From Lachnospiraceae bacterium (GTDB lineage Bacteria > Bacillota > Clostridia > Lachnospirales > Lachnospiraceae): 64,000 nucleotides of DNA. The number at the start of each line of letters is the position of its first letter. Position 1 is the stretch's first letter. Below the pieces are notes generated by a model, which saw nothing but the letters and a program-made list of their open reading frames with translations, made no database searches and was not told the DNA's origin. Made by a program: the position numbers and the translations under genes. This document shows positions 8,005 through 16,499 of this stretch, in pieces. The stretch is from NCBI GenBank assembly GCA_024698715.1, contig JAILRA010000018.1, positions 1 through 64,000 on the forward strand, read 5' to 3'.

Positions 8005-10248
8005 ATGGTTGAGTTACTTTCTCCCGCAGGTGAATACAGATCGTTTGTCGGTGCCATAAGTGCCGGCGCCGATGCAGTTTATCTTGCCGGAAATATGTAC
8101 GGAGCCAGAGCAAGTGCTGTAAATTTTACTGCTGAAGAGATCATTTCCGCGATTCATTACGCGCATCTTTTTAACCGTAAAGTTTATCTTACGGTCAATA
8201 CCCTTACCAAAAATGAAGAGCTTGATAAGCTGTATGATTTTTTAAGTCCGCTTTATCTTTCGGGTCTTGACGGAGTTATTGTACAGGATATCGGAGTTAT
8301 CTTATACATAAAAGAATTTTTTAAAGATCTTGAAATACATGTATCCACGCAGGCGGCCGTGACCAGTGTTTACGGTGCCGATTTTTATGATGAACTCGGC
8401 GCTTCACGTGTTGTTCTTGCCCGCGAACTCACCCTCAATGAAATTAAAAAGATAAATGAAACCGGAATCCAAACAGAATGCTTCATTCATGGTGCAATGT
8501 GTTATTCGTATTCCGGATTATGTTTGTTTTCTTCTTTTCTCGGCGGGAATTCCGGCAATCGCGGACGTTGCAAAGGCCCCTGCAGACAACCTTATAAGAT
8601 CAATAACAAAGAAGCATATTATCTCAGCCTTGCTGATATGAATACACTTGATGTGATCGATAAACTCATTGATTCGGGTATTTATTCTTTTAAGATTGAA
8701 GGAAGACTTAAAAGCCCTTCGTATGCGGCAGGAGTTACATCGGTTTATCGAAAATATATAGATTTTTGCCTCGAGAATCCGGGCAAACCTTTGATAGTTT
8801 CCGAAGAAGACAAAAATCTTCTGAATTTCCTGTATTCAAGGGCCAAGAGCGGTCACGGTTATTATTTTTCCCCTTCGTCAAAGAAGATGGTCACGCTTGA
8901 TAAAGGTGCATACAATAAAGTTGACGAAGATCTCGAAAGAAAAATAATTGAAAAATATATCGATGATCCTGTTAAAAAAGATATCGGATTTACATTTGAA
9001 GGATCATGCGGAGATTATGCCGGATTAACAGCTTATACGACTATAAACGGTAAAAGATTTGAGACTCATGCTTTATCGGATAACAGGATTGAAAAAGCAG
9101 TAAAAGAACCGACTTCGGAAAATGACATTCTCAGGCAGTTAAAGAAACTCGGAAACACCTGCTTTGTTTTAGAAGAATGCAATATTACTATAAATGACGG
9201 ATTTATTCCTTCGTCGATGTTAAACAATCTCAGAAGACAGGTTTCTGATTCACTGACAGAACAGATAAATAATTCCGATAACGAAAGGACTTTGTTTGAA
9301 GAATGCATAAACAATTCCGATAACTGTAATGTTTTGTCGGAAGAAAACGATCATAAGCTTGAAAATAATGATCCTTTATCCGACAAAAACAGTACCGGAT
9401 CTGTAAAAGATCTCAGAAAAATTGCTTTTGTAAAGAGCTTAGAACTGTTGAACGAAGCAATCAAGTCTGATTTTTACGATGCCGTTGTTGTCTCTTCAAA
9501 ATTAGCCGAAGATAAAGAATTCAGATCCATAATCGAGAAGAATAATAAAGATTTATACATTGAACTTCCGCCTATAATAAGGGCTTTGAACGAACAAGAT
9601 ATTTCCGAAACCGTTAATTTTGCAAATGAATCCGATTTTATCAAAGGTATTTTCGTAAACCAGTATGATCAGTATAATTTTTTGAAGTTATGCGGATTCA
9701 CGGAAAAATCAGCCGGATTTGAAAAAGAAATTTGCGCAGGATTTAACGTATATAATTACAATGATAAGGCTTCGTGTTTCAATGAAGAACTTTTTGATCT
9801 GCGGTTTATCGGTGCCGAATTATCAATAAAAGATATAGATGACATGAATATAAACAAAGCATGTGTCATGGTTTACGGAAGAGCGCCGCTTATGTACACA
9901 GCCAACTGTGTGATGAAAACAACTGACAGATGTTCGAAATACAGTGATACAAAGACTGATTCTTTTATTAATCTGAAAGACAGGATCGGAATGGATTTTA
10001 AAGTTAAATTATCCTGCAGCGATTCTTTATGTTTTAATACGATATACAACTCCAAACCCACATCACTTCATAAGTATCTGGAACATTTTAAAAAAATCGG
10101 TTTAAACAGTTTTGCTTATTCATTTACGGACGAAAACACCGAAACTTTTAAACTTGTTACAAACTATTACAAAAATGTTCAAAACGGTAACTTTTCGGAA
10201 CCGCCTTTTGAATTCACCGCATATCATATGAAAAACGGTGTATTATGA
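8005..10248 (+). CDS. U32 family peptidase / RNA-modification-type protein (long form)
   Basis: 747 residues. The first 280 or so are the U32 core: ELLSPAGEYRSFVGAISAGADAVYL at the start, an iron-sulfur type cysteine set at C166, C173, C189 and C193 (CYSYSGLC, GNRGRCKGPC), and FKIEGRLKSPSY. Characterised relatives with this core (RlhA, TrhP) make tRNA or rRNA hydroxylations rather than cutting protein, so peptidase is a historical name. The remaining part is the extended C-terminal region of long Firmicutes U32 proteins and includes an acidic, low-complexity stretch near residues 410-460. The substrate cannot be told from sequence. AAGGA precedes the ATG. Confidence 0.88.
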   Translation: MVELLSPAGEYRSFVGAISAGADAVYLAGNMYGARASAVNFTAEEIISAIHYAHLFNRKVYLTVNTLTKNEELDKLYDFLSPLYLSGLDGVIVQDIGVILYIKEFFKDLEIHVSTQAAVTSVYGADFYDELGASRVVLARELTLNEIKKINETGIQTECFIHGAMCYSYSGLCLFSSFLGGNSGNRGRCKGPCRQPYKINNKEAYYLSLADMNTLDVIDKLIDSGIYSFKIEGRLKSPSYAAGVTSVYRKYIDFCLENPGKPLIVSEEDKNLLNFLYSRAKSGHGYYFSPSSKKMVTLDKGAYNKVDEDLERKIIEKYIDDPVKKDIGFTFEGSCGDYAGLTAYTTINGKRFETHALSDNRIEKAVKEPTSENDILRQLKKLGNTCFVLEECNITINDGFIPSSMLNNLRRQVSDSLTEQINNSDNERTLFEECINNSDNCNVLSEENDHKLENNDPLSDKNSTGSVKDLRKIAFVKSLELLNEAIKSDFYDAVVVSSKLAEDKEFRSIIEKNNKDLYIELPPIIRALNEQDISETVNFANESDFIKGIFVNQYDQYNFLKLCGFTEKSAGFEKEICAGFNVYNYNDKASCFNEELFDLRFIGAELSIKDIDDMNINKACVMVYGRAPLMYTANCVMKTTDRCSKYSDTKTDSFINLKDRIGMDFKVKLSCSDSLCFNTIYNSKPTSLHKYLEHFKKIGLNSFAYSFTDENTETFKLVTNYYKNVQNGNFSEPPFEFTAYHMKNGVL

Positions 10249-10257
10249 TGATTTTTC

Positions 10258-10286
10258 TTCCATTTTCGGCATTTTTATAGTATAAT
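10258..10286 (+). promoter_or_regulatory. promoter of cheX-like/cheY unit
   Basis: A perfect TATAAT (10281-10286) with TTCCAT 17 nt upstream (10258-10263); the -35 is weak. GGGAGG follows 8 nt before the ATG at 10321. Confidence 0.6.
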
Positions 10287-10320
10287 GCATATTAGAAGTT
10301 TATAACTTTGGGAGGTTATT

Positions 10321-11202
10321 ATGATTAGTCGTTTATTAGGGTCTTATTTGCTTAAAGAAGGCAAACTGACTGCAGAGCAACTCGAGACCGTTTACGAGAC
10401 AATGCGTAAAGTTCGTGTCAAACTCGGAATTATCGCTATCAGCGAAAAGATGATGACTACAGAACAGTCCGACGAAGTCAACAGATTACAGGCTATCGTT
10501 GACAAGAGATTCGGTGATATTGCCGTTGAAAAAGGTTATCTTACCAATGAACAGGTTACCAGACTTCTCGGTTTACAGGGCAATCAGTATCTTTCATTCG
10601 TTCAGTCGATCGTCGACAACGAGTTCATGGATGTTAAAGATATTGAAGAAGCATTGCTTGATTACAAGAATTCCAACGGCTTTACTGCTACGGATATCGA
10701 AGCTTTAAAGAGCGGAGATTCAGACAGGATCGTTCCTATATTCTTACCTCAGAATACCGTAGAGTATCAGCTTGATTATGTTCTCATATGCATAAGAACA
10801 CTTATTCGTCTTATAGATGCCGATGTTTATATCGGAAAAGGTTATTTTACAGATTATCTTGACGTAAATTATTATGCTATGCAGAGTCTTGACGGCGACA
10901 ATAAAGCTTCCATGGCTTTCACAGCCGAAGGAAAGGAAATACTTGCACTTGCCGATGCGTTTGCAGGTGAAAAATTCGACAATGTTGATGCCGATTCCCT
11001 CGATTCGGCTGCTGAATTTATAAATTGTGTTAACGGCTTGTTTGCGACAAATGTATCTTCTAAATTTGCGATAGATATGTTACCGCCCGAATATTGCGAG
11101 ACGAGTGCCAAGTTCACGGGCAAGATTCTCGTTCTTCCTTTGTATATTCAGGGAAAAGAAGTAAAACTGATTACCAGTTTCGGCGATTTCATTAACAAGT
11201 AA
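10321..11202 (+). CDS. CheX-type phosphatase domain protein with N-terminal LGDIA-like repeats
   Basis: 293 residues. The C-terminal third holds the CheC/CheX/FliY phosphatase signature D-x3-E-x2-N (D228, E232, N235) with prolines at 255-256, in a fold matching CheX. The N-terminal 130 residues have two or three related helical units (KLGIIAI..MMTTEQSDEVNRLQ, then RFGDIAVEKGYLTNEQVTRLLGLQ), reminiscent of the GspE/MshE N-terminal domain that can bind cyclic dinucleotides in some proteins. Inference: it dephosphorylates the CheY-like protein encoded 15 nt downstream. No chemoreceptor, CheA or flagellar gene is in view. It has its own promoter and a strong ribosome site. Confidence 0.75.
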   Translation: MISRLLGSYLLKEGKLTAEQLETVYETMRKVRVKLGIIAISEKMMTTEQSDEVNRLQAIVDKRFGDIAVEKGYLTNEQVTRLLGLQGNQYLSFVQSIVDNEFMDVKDIEEALLDYKNSNGFTATDIEALKSGDSDRIVPIFLPQNTVEYQLDYVLICIRTLIRLIDADVYIGKGYFTDYLDVNYYAMQSLDGDNKASMAFTAEGKEILALADAFAGEKFDNVDADSLDSAAEFINCVNGLFATNVSSKFAIDMLPPEYCETSAKFTGKILVLPLYIQGKEVKLITSFGDFINK

Positions 11203-11217
11203 TGGGAGGAATTTTTA

Positions 11218-11571
11218 ATGGCTAGGATTTTGATTGTGGATGATTCCAGAACATCAAGAAAAATTTTAAGAGGATTATTGGAAGAGTCGGGACACGAGGT
11301 TGTTGCTGAGGCAGAAAACGGCGAAGACGGTGTTGAAAAATACAAGGAATTCAAACCCGATGTAACGACTTTGGATATAACGATGCCTGTTATGGATGGT
11401 TTACAGGCACTTTCCAAGATAAAAGAGTTTGATTCCGGTGCCAAGGTTATCATGGTTACGGCTGCCGGTCAGCAAAATAAGATGGTTGAAGCCATAAAGA
11501 ACGGTGCCAGCGAATTTGTTACCAAGCCTTTTGAAAAGGAAAACATTTTAAAAATTATTGAAAAAATGTAA
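11218..11571 (+). CDS. CheY-like single-domain response regulator
   Basis: A stand-alone receiver of 117 residues: the acidic pair in ILIVDDSR (D9, D10), the phospho-acceptor aspartate in LDITMPVMDG (about residue 53), the switch threonine in MVTAAG and the lysine in VTKPF. There is no output domain, so it acts by protein binding. GGGAGGA lies 7 nt before the ATG. It follows the CheX-like gene directly and is closed by a terminator, so the two form a two-gene unit. Confidence 0.9.
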   Translation: MARILIVDDSRTSRKILRGLLEESGHEVVAEAENGEDGVEKYKEFKPDVTTLDITMPVMDGLQALSKIKEFDSGAKVIMVTAAGQQNKMVEAIKNGASEFVTKPFEKENILKIIEKM

Positions 11572-11577
11572 ATTGAG

Positions 11578-11611
11578 AAACGAATAGCTTGCTGTCAGGC
11601 TATTCGTTTTT
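11578..11611 (+). terminator. intrinsic terminator after cheY-like gene
   Basis: AAACGAATAGC (11578-11588) pairs with GCTATTCGTTT (11599-11609), loop of 10 nt, followed by T residues. Confidence 0.85.
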
Positions 11612-11645
11612 GATATTAGTACTTGGCGAGGTTTTAATTATTTAA

Positions 11646-12026
11646 ATGGATTTCTCGGATTATGTTTATGTCGATGATTATTGCTTTTCCAACTTCGACA
11701 AAATAAAAGAGAATATAGACAGCAGAAAGAAGATGATCACTGATTCTTTTTTTGTTGTCATCTTGAATGAGTATACATCCAAACTGGAATTCACCGAGTG
11801 GATGTTTCTACTGCAGGGCCATTATAAAAAACGTTCTCCGCTTATCGTCGGTCTGGCTAAAGACTATGATTCGGCAGAAGAATTGATAAGTCATATGATT
11901 CAAAACTGTCTTATCAAAGTCGGAAGTCTTGATTATATTTCATATCTTGCATCTCTGCCCGAGATTGACAAGGACAGTACGATTCCGAAACTTTTAAAGA
12001 TTTCCGGAGGAAAAATGTATGCTTAA
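11646..12026 (+). CDS. protein of unknown function
   Basis: A 126-residue cytosolic protein with no family I recognise. It is rich in aromatic residues at the start (MDFSDYVYVDDYCFSNF), then has mixed helix/strand segments. Its last 8 bp overlap the start of the DUF2953 gene, so the two are translationally coupled and belong to one operon with gerW and the J-domain gene. No strong ribosome site is visible before the ATG. Confidence 0.65.
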   Translation: MDFSDYVYVDDYCFSNFDKIKENIDSRKKMITDSFFVVILNEYTSKLEFTEWMFLLQGHYKKRSPLIVGLAKDYDSAEELISHMIQNCLIKVGSLDYISYLASLPEIDKDSTIPKLLKISGGKMYA

Positions 12027-12963
12027 AGTTTTGGCAATCATTGGAATTGTACTCGGAAGTCTGATATTGATCGCACTTCTTATCCTGCTGATCTTTTTAT
12101 TTGTCCCTTTCAGATATAAAATCGGCGGATCCAATAAAGAAACTCTTTATGCTTATTTTCTTATGACATTTTTCCTGTCTTTTTTCAGACTTCGTGTTTA
12201 TTACAAAGAGAAAATGGGCTGGGCTTCGTTAAGGATTTTAGGAATTAAGATTTTTGATAATAAGATACCGGAAATAATCGATTTCATTGAAAAAGTATCG
12301 GACAAATTATCTAAAAAGGATTCTAAATCAACCGAAGAAAGCGATACTTCAAAGAGTGACGAAGATACACTTCCCGAAGAGGATTCCGAAGAATATAAGG
12401 TTTCTCTGGAAGAAGCGGAAGCTTATCTTAACGAGCATGACGAAATAGAAGATATGAATGCCATAGAAAAGAATATTTCTTTTCTGTCTTCTTTAAAAGA
12501 ATTTGTTTTAAACATAAAGAAAAAGTGGTATAATTTTAAAGAGTTTGTAAATGAAAAACTCAAGCAATGGGAGAAGACCAAAAAGTATATTAAATTTTAC
12601 TGGAAGGTTTTACACAGCCCTTCTCTCAAGCCTACATTGATACTTTTTAAAGATATATCAATCAGGATTTTAAAGCATATTTTCCCTCGAAAATGGAGAA
12701 TGAAAATAGTTTACGGTGATAAAGATCCGTATCTGACCGGGAAAGTTCATTCGTATATATGCATGGCGAGGGGATTATTCGGAAGGGAAATTGATTTTAC
12801 TCCCGTCTGGGATGAAAACAGATTTGAATTTGACGGATATGTCAGCGGATATGTTCAAATGTACGTTTTCCTTGGAGTTGCATTCAAACTGCTTACAAAT
12901 AAGCATTTGAGAAGAATGTTTTTTTTGATAAAAAAAGGAGGAAAGATTAGTGGCAGAAAATAA
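12019..12963 (+). CDS. DUF2953 domain membrane protein
   Basis: 314 residues: a long N-terminal membrane helix (about 4-32), a second hydrophobic stretch near 45-60, an acidic low-complexity linker (about 90-150), a basic helical segment, and a C-terminal beta-rich part with IVYGDKDPYLTGKVHSY that matches the DUF2953 family. Function unknown. In clostridia DUF2953 genes usually lie next to gerW/ytfJ, as here: the gerW start overlaps the end of this gene by 14 bp. Confidence 0.8.
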   Translation: MLKVLAIIGIVLGSLILIALLILLIFLFVPFRYKIGGSNKETLYAYFLMTFFLSFFRLRVYYKEKMGWASLRILGIKIFDNKIPEIIDFIEKVSDKLSKKDSKSTEESDTSKSDEDTLPEEDSEEYKVSLEEAEAYLNEHDEIEDMNAIEKNISFLSSLKEFVLNIKKKWYNFKEFVNEKLKQWEKTKKYIKFYWKVLHSPSLKPTLILFKDISIRILKHIFPRKWRMKIVYGDKDPYLTGKVHSYICMARGLFGREIDFTPVWDENRFEFDGYVSGYVQMYVFLGVAFKLLTNKHLRRMFFLIKKGGKISGRK

Positions 12964-13348
12964 TTTTGACGGTTTGATCAATTCTTTAATGGAAGGAATG
13001 GACGGATTTTTATCCACCAAAACCGTTGTCGGCGATCCTACCAAAGTCGGCGACACAATAATTGTTCCTCTTGTTGATGTATCTTTCGGTGTCGGAGCCG
13101 GTGCTGCAAAAGGAGATAAGAAAAACGGCGGCATGGGCGCATTATCCGGAAAGATGACTCCTTCGGCCGTGCTCGTGATCTCAAACGGTCATACAAGACT
13201 TGTTAATATCAAGAATCAGGATTCCTTAACGAAGATCATCGACCTGGTACCTGATATCATGGATCGTATCAGTGTCAGAAAGAATAAGGACGGCGTAACT
13301 GATGCCAATGCCATTGAAACGGCATTTCCTAAAGAAAATGAAGAATAA
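12950..13348 (+). CDS. GerW (YtfJ) family protein
   Basis: The 132-residue protein has the GerW/YtfJ core: TVVGDPTKVGDTIIVPLVDVSFGVGAGAA, a glycine-rich loop and a C-terminal IIDLVPDIMDRI. In Bacillus the relative affects spore germination; whether this organism sporulates cannot be seen here. The start codon is GTG, with AGGAGG 7 nt upstream, inside the end of the DUF2953 gene. Confidence 0.88.
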   Translation: MAENNFDGLINSLMEGMDGFLSTKTVVGDPTKVGDTIIVPLVDVSFGVGAGAAKGDKKNGGMGALSGKMTPSAVLVISNGHTRLVNIKNQDSLTKIIDLVPDIMDRISVRKNKDGVTDANAIETAFPKENEE

Positions 13349-13356
13349 TTGATCAT

Positions 13357-13959
13357 ATGGATAATTTTATTTCAATATTAAGGGATTCCAATTCGCCGGA
13401 AGAACTTGAAGAATTGAAAGTTCAGCTGTTTCGTGAGAATGTCAGGATCAAGACGGACAAAGCTGATCTTGAAGATTTAAGAGATGCGGTAGCGAATGAA
13501 AAAAAAGAACTCGAAGCTTTTAAGGAAGAACTTGATTCTATCAAAGAGGAACTTGATAAAAAAAAGATTCAGTTTGATAAAGAGGTCGAAGAAGTTAATA
13601 AAGGTATCGAGAGTTCCAGAAAAAAACTTGAAAACGATCTGACATTTCTTAATAAAAAACAGACTTTTCTCGAATCCGGATTCAAGCAGCTTGATTCCGA
13701 CAGACAAAGACTCAATCGGGAAAAAGAAGATTTCAAAAAATACAAGGACAGAAGCGAATCGATAAGAAAGGTTCCCACTTTGGAATACAGACAGGGAATT
13801 TTCTTTAAGGGAATCACCACAGAAAAAGGTTTAAAAAAAAGATATAAGGATCTGATAAAAGTATTTCATCCGGATAATATTACAGGAGATACCTATACAC
13901 TTCAGAATATTAACAGGGAATACGAGATATTACTTCATGATTTACAAAAGAAAGTTTAA
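13357..13959 (+). CDS. coiled-coil protein with C-terminal J domain
   Basis: 200 residues. Residues 12-135 are a highly charged heptad-like coiled coil (KKELEAFKEELDSIKEELDKKK). The last 60 form a J-domain-like unit, GLKKRYKDLIKVFHPD.., with the HPD tripeptide at 171-173 that stimulates DnaK ATPase. Unlike classical DnaJ the J domain is at the C-terminus, and there is no zinc or substrate domain. Inference: it recruits DnaK to a partner held by the coiled coil. It sits 8 nt after gerW, last in its operon. Confidence 0.78.
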   Translation: MDNFISILRDSNSPEELEELKVQLFRENVRIKTDKADLEDLRDAVANEKKELEAFKEELDSIKEELDKKKIQFDKEVEEVNKGIESSRKKLENDLTFLNKKQTFLESGFKQLDSDRQRLNREKEDFKKYKDRSESIRKVPTLEYRQGIFFKGITTEKGLKKRYKDLIKVFHPDNITGDTYTLQNINREYEILLHDLQKKV

Positions 13960-13987
13960 GAAGCATCCCCGAAAAGGATGCTTCTTT
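13958..13987 (+). terminator. intrinsic terminator after J-domain gene
   Basis: AAGAAGCATCC (13958-13968) pairs with GGATGCTTCTT (13976-13986); it overlaps the stop codon and has a short T-tract. Confidence 0.75.
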
Positions 13988-14008
13988 GTATACAGAGCCG
14001 AAAATGAG

Positions 14009-14039
14009 CAAAAAAATAGAGTAGGGATAAACCCTACTC
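14009..14039 (-). terminator. rpmB terminator
   Basis: GAGTAGGG (14019-14026) and CCCTACTC (14032-14039) form an 8-bp stem. On the minus strand it is followed by TATTTTTTT, 20 nt after the rpmB stop. Confidence 0.85.
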
Positions 14040-14058
14040 ATACAAACTTCAATGATAA

Positions 14059-14244
14059 TTACGCTCTTTCAACCATGCCTGATTTTAAACATCTTGTGCA
14101 TACATGCATTGTCTTGGTTGTACCGTTAACCTTACACTTAACTGTTCTGATATTGGAATTCCAAATATGATTTGAACGTCTGTGTGAATGGCTTACGTTG
14201 TTACCGAAATGAACACCTTTATCACAGATATCGCATTTAGCCAT
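14059..14244 (-). CDS. rpmB: 50S ribosomal protein L28
   Basis: 61-residue L28. The motifs AKCDICDKG and HVCTRCLKSG show two CxxC pairs, so it is the zinc-binding (C+) form. GGAGG lies 8 nt before the ATG at 14244. It diverges from the asp23-fakA-recG genes, the common Firmicutes order. It has a good promoter and a terminator of its own. Confidence 0.95.
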   Translation of the reverse strand: MAKCDICDKGVHFGNNVSHSHRRSNHIWNSNIRTVKCKVNGTTKTMHVCTRCLKSGMVERA

Positions 14245-14311
14245 TTTTAACACCTCCTTAACTTACAAAAAAGGATAAGGAGAATGTATCTCCACAATCC
14301 ACAACGTAAGT

Positions 14312-14340
14312 ATTATACAAAAAACTTATGTAAATGGCAA
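14312..14340 (-). promoter_or_regulatory. rpmB promoter
   Basis: On the minus strand TTGCCA (14335-14340) and TATAAT (14312-14317) are 17 nt apart. The leader between it and the gene holds a short GGAGA/TCTCC hairpin (14270-14284) followed by a T-rich stretch, possibly a weak attenuator. Confidence 0.75.
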
Positions 14341-14389
14341 CAACTAATTTTAAAAAAGTGTAAATTTTATTAACAATATGTGAATTATG

Positions 14390-14418
14390 TTTATTTTTTC
14401 GAATATAGGATATATAAT
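14390..14418 (+). promoter_or_regulatory. asp23-fakA-recG promoter
   Basis: TATAAT at 14413-14418 with a weak TTTATT 17 nt upstream; 35 nt before the ATG at 14453. Confidence 0.6.
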
Positions 14419-14452
14419 ACAATACAGTGTGTAAAAAAGAGGAGGATACAAT

Positions 14453-14809
14453 ATGAACGGTACTCTGGATACTCATTTGGGCAATGTTCAGGTGGATAAT
14501 AATGTTATTGCCGAATATGCAGGTAATGTAGCTCTTGAATGCTACGGCGTTGCGGGCATGGCTCAGATCAATGTTGCCGAAGGTGTGGCAAGCATTCTTA
14601 AAAGAGACAGTATTGGTAAGGGTATTTCAGTTTCTCTTGAAAATAACAAACTCACGATAAATCTTCATATTATTGTTGCTTTCGGTGTTTCGATCACGGC
14701 AGTTGCCAATAATGTTATGAGTGAGGTTAAATACAATGTTGAACAATTCGCCGGTCTTGATGTTGAAAAAGTCAATGTCTTTATCGAAGGTGTCAGCATT
14801 GTCGAGTAA
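14453..14809 (+). CDS. Asp23/Gls24 family protein (YloU-like)
   Basis: 118 residues with the Asp23 fold: GNVQVDNNVIAEYAGNVALECYGVAGMA at the start and NVMSEVKYNVEQFAGLDVEKVNVFIEGV at the end. YloU-like members are small cytosolic proteins that often accompany FakA. GAGGAGG lies 8 nt before the ATG, and the fakA gene follows after 12 nt. Confidence 0.9.
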   Translation: MNGTLDTHLGNVQVDNNVIAEYAGNVALECYGVAGMAQINVAEGVASILKRDSIGKGISVSLENNKLTINLHIIVAFGVSITAVANNVMSEVKYNVEQFAGLDVEKVNVFIEGVSIVE

Positions 14810-14821
14810 GGAGGATTTTTC

Positions 14822-16495
14822 GTGGCAGTGAACAGCATTAACTCAGAACTTCTTGCAAAGATGTTCATGGCGGGTGCCTGCAGTCTTGAAAAGAAAAAAG
14901 AATATATAAATGAATTAAATGTATTTCCCGTTCCTGACGGAGACACCGGAACAAATATGACGATGACGATCATGTCGGCATATAAAGAACTCAACAATCT
15001 TGAAAATCCTGATATGAGAGCGGTTTGCAAAGCTATTTCATCCGGATCTTTAAGGGGTGCCAGAGGAAACAGCGGTGTTATATTATCACAGCTTATCAGA
15101 GGTTTTACCAAAGTGGCCTGTGAGTATAAGGAACTGGACATAGATGTTTTGACCGAAGGATTTAAAAATGCGGTCAATACTGCATATAAAGCAGTAATGA
15201 AACCTAAAGAAGGCACAATTCTTACGGTTGCTTCCGGTATTTACGATAAAGCAGCCGAATTAAGAAAAAACGGCGAAACGGATCTTGCGGTTTTTCTTCA
15301 GAAAACTGTGGATTACGCAGATGAAGTTTTGCTAAAAACTCCTGAGATGCTTCCTGTATTAAAACAGGCAGGTGTCGTGGATTCGGGTGGACAGGGACTT
15401 ATGGAAGCTATACATGGCGCGTTGGATTTATTCCTGGGTAAGGATGTTGAACTGACAATATCAACCAAGCCTCAGAATAAGAGTGAAAAAGGATTTAATA
15501 ACGAAAGTATTGTTGCAAAAGAAATAAAATACGGTTATGCAACCGAATTTAATATTATACTCAAACAACCTTTTAACGTTAAGGCTGAACTCGATTTCCA
15601 GAATTTCCTCGGTGCGATCGGTGACAGTGTTGTATTCATGCCTTCGGAAAAAAGTGCAAAAGTATACATTCACACAAACGATCCCGGTCTGGTAATTCAA
15701 AGAGGAATTAAATTCGGCATGCTCTCTGATATCAAGGTTGATAATATCAAACTTGAAAATCCCTCTAAAAAGACCGAAGAACCTTCTTCGAATACTGTTT
15801 CAAAACCTGTAAAGGAAGAAAAGGCAGCCGAAGCCAAAGAATACGGATTTATAGCTGTTTCAGTTGGCGACGGTATGAGTGAGATCTTCAAGTCAATCGG
15901 TGCCGATTATATCATTGAAGGCGGACAGACCATGAATCCTTCCACCGAAGATATGCTTAATGCTATTGAAAAAGTAAATGCAAAGCATATTTTCATCCTT
16001 CCGAACAACAAAAATATCGTTATGGCGGCAAATCAGGCGAGGGATCTGACAGAGAATAAAGAAGTTATTGTTATCCCTACCAAAACCGTTCCCCAGGGAA
16101 TAGGTGCTATGATAAGCTTTATGCCTGAATCAGATGTCAAGGATAATACCGACAACATGATCGAGGGTGCCAATAATGTTAAAACAGGCCAGGTAACATA
16201 TGCCGTAAGAGATACAGAGATTGATGATAAAGTCATTCAGAAAGACGATTATATGGGAATCGGAGATAAGGGAATCTTATCCGTAGGTCCCGACAGAGAT
16301 ACTGTTACCAGAAAAATGATCGATGAAATGGTAGATGATGATGCAAGTGTTATTACTATTTATGTTGGTCAGGATGTAGAGGAAGAATCTTGTAACAGAT
16401 TAAAGGAAGAACTCGAAGAAGCTTACGAAGATCTTGAAGTTGAGATTCAGATCGGAGGTCAGCCGATTTATTATTACATAGTTTCAGTTGAATGA
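14822..16495 (+). CDS. fakA: DAK2-domain fatty acid kinase FakA (YloV)
   Basis: FakA phosphorylates fatty acids presented by FakB (DegV) proteins for lipid synthesis. In 557 residues I see the DAK2 nucleotide/Mg site PVPDGDTGTNMTMT (37-48), the SLRGARGNSGVILSQLIRG loop, GVVDSGGQGL near residue 187, and the C-terminal DegV-like domain with ILPNNKNI and PTKTVPQGIGA. A serine/lysine/glutamate-rich linker lies near residues 315-335. The start is GTG, with GGAGG 7 nt upstream. No fakB gene is in the window. Confidence 0.93.
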   Translation: MAVNSINSELLAKMFMAGACSLEKKKEYINELNVFPVPDGDTGTNMTMTIMSAYKELNNLENPDMRAVCKAISSGSLRGARGNSGVILSQLIRGFTKVACEYKELDIDVLTEGFKNAVNTAYKAVMKPKEGTILTVASGIYDKAAELRKNGETDLAVFLQKTVDYADEVLLKTPEMLPVLKQAGVVDSGGQGLMEAIHGALDLFLGKDVELTISTKPQNKSEKGFNNESIVAKEIKYGYATEFNIILKQPFNVKAELDFQNFLGAIGDSVVFMPSEKSAKVYIHTNDPGLVIQRGIKFGMLSDIKVDNIKLENPSKKTEEPSSNTVSKPVKEEKAAEAKEYGFIAVSVGDGMSEIFKSIGADYIIEGGQTMNPSTEDMLNAIEKVNAKHIFILPNNKNIVMAANQARDLTENKEVIVIPTKTVPQGIGAMISFMPESDVKDNTDNMIEGANNVKTGQVTYAVRDTEIDDKVIQKDDYMGIGDKGILSVGPDRDTVTRKMIDEMVDDDASVITIYVGQDVEEESCNRLKEELEEAYEDLEVEIQIGGQPIYYYIVSVE

Positions 16496-16499
16496 TTTC

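Noticed and set aside
14258-14476. Small leftward open frame upstream of rpmB
   Set aside because: It covers the two divergent promoters, lacks a ribosome site, and its product is low-complexity.
14665-15216. 183-residue open frame opposite asp23-fakA
   Set aside because: It spans two well-supported genes on the other strand and has low-complexity Ser/Leu composition typical of a shadow.
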